In this document: piece by piece, positions 7,386 through 10,619 of the stretch
How positions within the stretch are numbered: position 1 is the first letter of the stretch
Layout: the number at the start of each line of letters is the position of its first letter
NCBI GenBank assembly: GCA_964485455.1
Contig: CAZAJU010000073.1
Location: forward strand, 1 to 10,619
DNA length: 10,619 nucleotides
Origin: Tissierella_B sp964485455
GTDB lineage: Bacteria; Bacillota; Clostridia; Tissierellales; Tissierellaceae
Direction of reading: 5' to 3'
The notes under the pieces: generated by a model
Seen by the model: only the letters and a program-made list of their open reading frames with translations
Database searches by the model: none
What the model was told of the DNA's origin: nothing
Translations under genes and position numbers: made by a program

Positions 7386-7929
7386 ACGAGGCTTTACAAT
7401 TGTTGAGTTTATAATAGGAATTGGCATTTTATCTTTGGTTATTTCATGTATGTTTTCAATATTAAGGTATAGTATAAATGCCTCATCTAAAGGTCAGTAT
7501 ATAGATGAGTTATTACTTAATGGAAGATTTGGTGTTGAATTCATCAAGGAAGAACTAAAAAATGCCGATAAAATAATATCATCAGATTATATTTTAAACT
7601 TAAATAGCTTATATCCTGAAAATATTGGATTTGTAATTTTTAAAGATAGTGGTGTCTTGGATTCAAATGAAAGGTATAACTTCACTACATATTTTTTAAA
7701 TGGAAACAAGTTAATCCGAGTGGCTACTAATAGAAAACTACCATCATATCCAGAAGGAAAGCATTTTTCAGGTTTTAATGAGTTATGTGAAGGAGTATTA
7801 ACTATAGCAAATACAAGGGTTGATATTGATGATAAATTAGTGTTTTTGGATATATCAATGGGAACTGAGAAAAATCTATTTCATAGTTTTAAATCATGTC
7901 TTTTTATAGATAAAGAGTTTGATTTTTAG
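7345..7929 (+). CDS. Type IV prepilin-like protein, GspJ/PilW type
   Basis: A prepilin of 194 residues from the chosen ATG. The leader is unusually long for this cluster (16 residues, ending KDKRG), then the cut site and FTIVE with Glu at +5, followed by a hydrophobic helix (FIIGIGILSLVISCMFSIL). The mature part fits the PilW/GspJ arrangement: a helix with LLLNGRFGVEFIKEELKNAD close after the membrane segment, then beta strands that include FTTYFLNGNKLIRVATN, which resembles the Y-x-L-x-x-x-x-L-x-R pattern common in this family. It is third in the H-I-J-K-like order and larger than the second, as expected for the J position. It overlaps the preceding gene by 41 bases and is followed by the next gene after eight bases. 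Confidence 0.83.
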   Translation: MLNQFNTYHQRKDKRGFTIVEFIIGIGILSLVISCMFSILRYSINASSKGQYIDELLLNGRFGVEFIKEELKNADKIISSDYILNLNSLYPENIGFVIFKDSGVLDSNERYNFTTYFLNGNKLIRVATNRKLPSYPEGKHFSGFNELCEGVLTIANTRVDIDDKLVFLDISMGTEKNLFHSFKSCLFIDKEFDF

Positions 7930-7937
7930 GAGGTTTT

Positions 7938-8939
7938 ATGAATAGAAAAGGTTTTAGCACACCAATTTTCATTTTGGTATCTTGTGTTGTAATGATGGTA
8001 ATAACTCACTTAACCTATATATCTACTTTAGAATCGAAAATTTCCATAGCTAGTAGAGACAAAATACAAGCCCGACTCCTATCTGAAACAAAGGTAAATA
8101 GAGTAATTTATGATGACTATTACTATAATAAATATTTAATACCAGCTATTAGAGCATATTTAAGCGCTCCTTTAACATTTAAAAATCCAGCAACGATATA
8201 TATTGAAAAAGAAGATTTAGATAAAGAGGATAAGGAGAGTATAGTCCAAATAGAATTTAAAAACCCTAATGGTAGAAAATCCTTTGAAATTACTGCATTA
8301 TCTAATTATAGAGGAATAAAGAGCTTATCTAAAAAGCATATCAACTATGTTAATAGTATATTTGAAGTGGGTAATCTACCAGTAGTATCTTATGATTTGG
8401 ATTTTAATACCTGTGTAAAACTTGATGAATTTTATAAAGAAGTTAAAAACTTAAATATGAGTAATATTCCTAGTGATTTTAAGAAACTTACAACCTTTAA
8501 TCATGATGAAATTACAATAGAAGCGGAAAATAATTCGAGGGATATTATAAAGAAGATAAGTTCAAGTTCAATTACAAAGGAAATATATGGAAAGGTACCT
8601 CTATATAAAGTATTTTTCGATATCAAAAATAGAATACATACTCCTGTATCCTTAAGGATTATAGACAATCCAGCTTTGGATATGGTAAAACTTAAAGGTG
8701 TAATTATAGTGGAAGGTGATTTAATAATTGAAGGTAGATTCGATTTTAGTGGTATAATAGTATTAAAGGGCGCAGAATCAAAAATAATTGTTAAATCAGA
8801 TGTCTATAAACCTGTAATAAGAGGTATAATCATTACAGAAGGAAAATCCGATTTTTTGGATAAAATAGATTTAGTATACGACAGTTATGCAGTGGGAATG
8901 TATGGACACTACCTTCCAGGATTTATAGAAATAGAATAG
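7938..8939 (+). CDS. PilX/GspK-like pilus tip protein without Glu5
   Basis: A 333-residue protein with a prepilin-like start: MNRKG, a predicted cut after G5, then FSTPIFILVSCVVMMVITHL as membrane helix. Position +5 is Ile, not Glu. That loss is known for GspK, and GspK/PilX proteins sit at the pilus tip, so the gene's place as fourth in the set fits. A helical segment with KIQARLLSETKVNRVIYD (42-59) recalls the SETKVN region of PilX N-terminal proteins. The C-terminal 80 residues form short beta repeats (GVIIVEGDLIIEG, GIIVLKG, GIIITEG), a beta-helix-like pattern seen at the end of many Gram-positive PilX-type proteins. AGGAGG at 7928-7933 supports ATG 7938. Tip location is inferred; the middle region (about 80-245) is unrecognised. 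Confidence 0.78.
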   Translation: MNRKGFSTPIFILVSCVVMMVITHLTYISTLESKISIASRDKIQARLLSETKVNRVIYDDYYYNKYLIPAIRAYLSAPLTFKNPATIYIEKEDLDKEDKESIVQIEFKNPNGRKSFEITALSNYRGIKSLSKKHINYVNSIFEVGNLPVVSYDLDFNTCVKLDEFYKEVKNLNMSNIPSDFKKLTTFNHDEITIEAENNSRDIIKKISSSSITKEIYGKVPLYKVFFDIKNRIHTPVSLRIIDNPALDMVKLKGVIIVEGDLIIEGRFDFSGIIVLKGAESKIIVKSDVYKPVIRGIIITEGKSDFLDKIDLVYDSYAVGMYGHYLPGFIEIE

Positions 8940-8959
8940 ATAGGAGTTTATCAAATTAT

Positions 8960-9490
8960 ATGAAAAACATAGTTTTAATTGGAATGAGCGGAGTTGGAAA
9001 GACTGCAATAGGTAAGAATTTAGCTGAATCTATGAAAAAGAGTTTTTGTGATACAGATGATTTAATAATTGATAGAGAAAAGCTTTCAGTAAAAGATATA
9101 TTTGCAAATAAAGGGGAATTATATTTTAGAGATGTGGAGCATCAAGTTATTAATCTGGTATCAGAAAAAGAAAATTATATTATTTCCACAGGAGGCGGTG
9201 TAGTTTTAAATAAAGAAAACATTAAAGCGCTTAGAAAAAATGGATATATTGTTCTCCTAATGGGGAAAGTAGAAACTATAGTTAGAAATCTTAACAAGAG
9301 CAAGGTGGTACGTCCATTACTTCAAGAAAGCCAAGATCTTCATAAGAAGGTTGAGAATTTATTTATGGAAAGAGAGCATTTGTATCTAGGATCCTCTGAC
9401 ATGATTATAAATGTAGATAATAAAAGCATCGAAGAAATAAGCCGTCAGATAATGATGGAATATGAAAGGCTTATAAGTCGTAATATCTAG
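8960..9490 (+). CDS. aroK: Shikimate kinase
   Basis: Phosphorylates shikimate at the 3-hydroxyl using ATP, in the chorismate pathway in the cytoplasm. At 176 residues it has normal length and all key motifs: Walker A GMSGVGKT (8-15), DTDD (31-34) with D33 for shikimate binding, FRDVE with R57, the GGG of STGGG (78-80), the lid Arg in VRPLL (R118), and the MEREHLY segment with R138. It starts 20 bases after the last pilin gene with no terminator between, so it is probably carried on the end of the pilus transcript. AGGAG lies 13 bases upstream, which is longer than ideal, but the start MKNIVLIG is where this family begins. Nothing suggests loss of function. Confidence 0.96.
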   Translation: MKNIVLIGMSGVGKTAIGKNLAESMKKSFCDTDDLIIDREKLSVKDIFANKGELYFRDVEHQVINLVSEKENYIISTGGGVVLNKENIKALRKNGYIVLLMGKVETIVRNLNKSKVVRPLLQESQDLHKKVENLFMEREHLYLGSSDMIINVDNKSIEEISRQIMMEYERLISRNI

Positions 9491-9530
9491 AGTAAAGTCG
9501 ATATTTATATTGTGGAAAATACTAGATATT
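9482..9530 (+). repeat. 9-bp inverted repeat around the efp promoter
   Basis: AATATCTAG (9482-9490, ending at the aroK stop) is perfectly matched in inverse by CTAGATATT (9522-9530), which lies in the spacer of the efp promoter. No T-run follows, so it does not look like a terminator. It could be an operator or a chance AT-rich pairing. Confidence 0.35.
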
Positions 9531-9538
9531 GATATAAT
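9510..9538 (+). promoter_or_regulatory. Sigma-A type promoter for efp
   Basis: TTGTGG (9510-9515), a 17-base spacer and a perfect TATAAT (9533-9538) lie about 45 bases before the efp start. It would give efp and the next gene their own transcript, independent of the pilus operon. Confidence 0.75.
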
Positions 9539-9583
9539 AGAAAAGATGAAAGAACAAATTCGATAAACAGTAGGAGGAAACTT

Positions 9584-10141
9584 ATGATATCAGCAAGTGA
9601 TTTTAGAAAAGGAGTAACTTTTCAATGGGATGGAGATGTTTACCAAATAGTTGATTTCCAACATGTAAAGCCAGGAAAAGGTGCGGCGTTCGTTAGAACT
9701 AAGATTAGAAGTGTATTATCAGGTGGAACAAAAGATGTTACTTTTAACCCAACTGAGAGATTTGAAAAAGCTACTATTGAGACTAAAGAAATGCAATACC
9801 TATATAGTGATGGTGAATTATACTATTTCATGGATGTAGAAACATATGAGCAACTACCACTTAACAAAGAAGCTGTTGAGGAAGCAATTAAGTACTTAAG
9901 AGAAAACGACAATGCAACTATAAGATTCTACCAAGGAAGCGCATTTGAAGTTCAGCCTCCTAACTTCGTAGAACTTGAAGTTACTCATACAGAACCAGGT
10001 CTTAAGGGAGATACATCTTCTGGTGCTACTAAGCCTGCAACTGTTGAAACAGGTGTAACTATTATGGTTCCATTGTTTGTTAACTTAGGTGACAAAATTA
10101 AAATAGATACAAGGACTGGAGAATATCTCTCTAGAGTATAG
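9584..10141 (+). CDS. efp: Translation elongation factor P
   Basis: Binds between the P and E sites of the ribosome and relieves stalling at consecutive prolines. The 185-residue protein is collinear with the family: an N-terminal KOW-like domain (MISASDFRKGVTFQWDGDVY), the tip loop KPGKGAAF with Lys32 at the position that is modified in many bacteria, a central OB domain, and a C-terminal OB domain with the signature-like GDTSSGATKPATVETG and the ending KIDTRTGEYLSRV. AGGAGG at 9572-9577 is six bases before the ATG. No EpmA/EpmB-type modification gene is in the window. It has its own promoter, and its codons look more regular than those of the pilus genes, which suits a well-expressed housekeeping gene. 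Confidence 0.98.
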   Translation: MISASDFRKGVTFQWDGDVYQIVDFQHVKPGKGAAFVRTKIRSVLSGGTKDVTFNPTERFEKATIETKEMQYLYSDGELYYFMDVETYEQLPLNKEAVEEAIKYLRENDNATIRFYQGSAFEVQPPNFVELEVTHTEPGLKGDTSSGATKPATVETGVTIMVPLFVNLGDKIKIDTRTGEYLSRV

Positions 10142-10177
10142 TAACAAAACAAAATCAAATCAAATAGGAGGGGTAAA

Positions 10178-10519
10178 ATGGATTACTTATTACAGAAGGT
10201 AGCTTATCTTAAAGGACTAGCAGAGGGACTTGGCGTTGCTGAATCAAGCAAAGAAGGTAAGGTGCTTGTTCAAATCATCGAAACCTTGGAAGCATTCACT
10301 GATATACTTGATGATGTAATCGAGGATCAGTTGGATCTTGAAGAATATGTGAACTTTATTGATGAAGATCTAGCAGATGTTGAAGAGGATTTATATGGCG
10401 ACGATGACGACGATTATGATGACGAAGATGATTGGGACGATGACTATGAAGTAGATTCAGACTACGACTTCGATGAAGATTTTGATGAGTTTGATAACTC
10501 AGTTGATGAAGAAGATTAA
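10178..10519 (+). CDS. Small acidic protein with CD1247-type N-terminal domain
   Basis: A 113-residue protein. The first 60 residues (MDYLLQKVAYLKGLAEGLGV, then KEGKVLVQIIETLEAF) match a helical domain that I know from clostridial proteins named after C. difficile CD1247 and often found beside efp. The function of that domain is unknown to me. Many relatives end in a zinc ribbon with two CxxC pairs; here no Cys is present, and residues 62-113 are almost entirely Asp, Glu and Tyr (LYGDDDDDYDDEDDWDDDYE and on). The terminator begins 10 bases after the stop, so there is no room for a lost C-terminus just downstream. AGGAGGGG four bases before the ATG is strong. It is 36 bases after efp and shares its transcript. 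It should be cytoplasmic, as no signal or membrane segment is seen. Confidence 0.75.
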   Translation: MDYLLQKVAYLKGLAEGLGVAESSKEGKVLVQIIETLEAFTDILDDVIEDQLDLEEYVNFIDEDLADVEEDLYGDDDDDYDDEDDWDDDYEVDSDYDFDEDFDEFDNSVDEED

Positions 10520-10529
10520 TATCTAAAGC

Positions 10530-10573
10530 AATAAGGCTTCCTTAAACTTTATGTTTAAGGAAGCCTTATTTTT
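10530..10573 (+). terminator. Rho-independent terminator of the efp unit
   Basis: A perfect 18-bp stem (10530-10547 with 10553-10570) has a five-base loop TTTAT and runs into five T residues (10569-10573). It closes the efp transcript and serves as the insertion site for the group II intron that follows. Confidence 0.93.
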
Positions 10574-10619
10574 GTGCGCCCAGCATGGGCGTAATCTAAA
10601 GGGTGAGAGTCCCTAGTGC
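10574..10619 (+). mobile_element. 5' end of a group II intron (truncated by the window)
   Basis: The sequence changes abruptly after the T-run to GTGCGCCCAGCATGGGCG, with the GTGCG 5' boundary of group II introns and a small CGCCC/GGGCG hairpin (10577-10581 with 10587-10591). It is followed by GGGTGAGAGTCCC (10601-10613), which matches the conserved GGGTG-N-AAGTCCC region of domain I in bacterial group II introns, with one change. Group II introns are self-splicing ribozymes that usually encode a reverse transcriptase/maturase. Class C members characteristically insert directly after terminator hairpins, exactly as here. Only 46 bases are visible, so the subclass and the presence of a reverse transcriptase gene are not seen. 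Confidence 0.82.

Overview
The window is AT-rich DNA with strong AGGAGG-type ribosome binding sites, frequent TTG/GTG starts, SLH and LysM wall-binding domains, and a type IV pilus locus next to shikimate kinase and elongation factor P. Together these point to a monoderm, low-GC Firmicute of the Clostridia or Tissierellia kind. This assignment is inferred from gene content and style, not from a marker gene.

Left edge (1-600): the C-terminal end of an unrecognised protein is followed, in a four-base ATGA overlap, by a broken copy of a YbjQ/UPF0145 gene. That copy carries two single-base frameshifts and one nonsense codon. A hairpin terminator closes this unit.

Pilus operon (about 620-8940): a good sigma-A promoter (TTGAAT, 17 bp, TATAAT) precedes nine tightly packed same-strand genes. 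They encode prepilin peptidase PilD, the inner-membrane alignment proteins PilM, PilN and PilO, a secreted S-layer-homology protein, and four prepilin-like proteins. The pilin-like genes run in the order GspH-, GspI-, GspJ-, GspK-like, as in minor-pilin sets (FimU-PilV-PilW-PilX). PilB, PilT, PilC and a major pilin are absent and must lie elsewhere if the system works. Two features look like monoderm adaptations. PilO is extended by a linker, a predicted beta-sandwich domain and a C-terminal LysM. The S-layer protein carries three tandem repeats rich in aromatic/glycine heptad-like motifs. Both could couple the pilus machine to the cell wall where Gram-negatives use PilP, PilQ and TsaP; this is inference.

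Right part (8940-10619): aroK follows 20 bp after the last pilin gene and probably shares its transcript. A second sigma-A promoter (TTGTGG, 17 bp, TATAAT) drives efp and a small acidic protein with a CD1247-type N-terminus. This unit ends at an 18-bp perfect terminator hairpin. Directly after its T-run starts the 5' end of a group II intron (GTGCG start and GGGTG...AGTCCC element), a placement typical of class C introns. The rest of the intron is outside the window.
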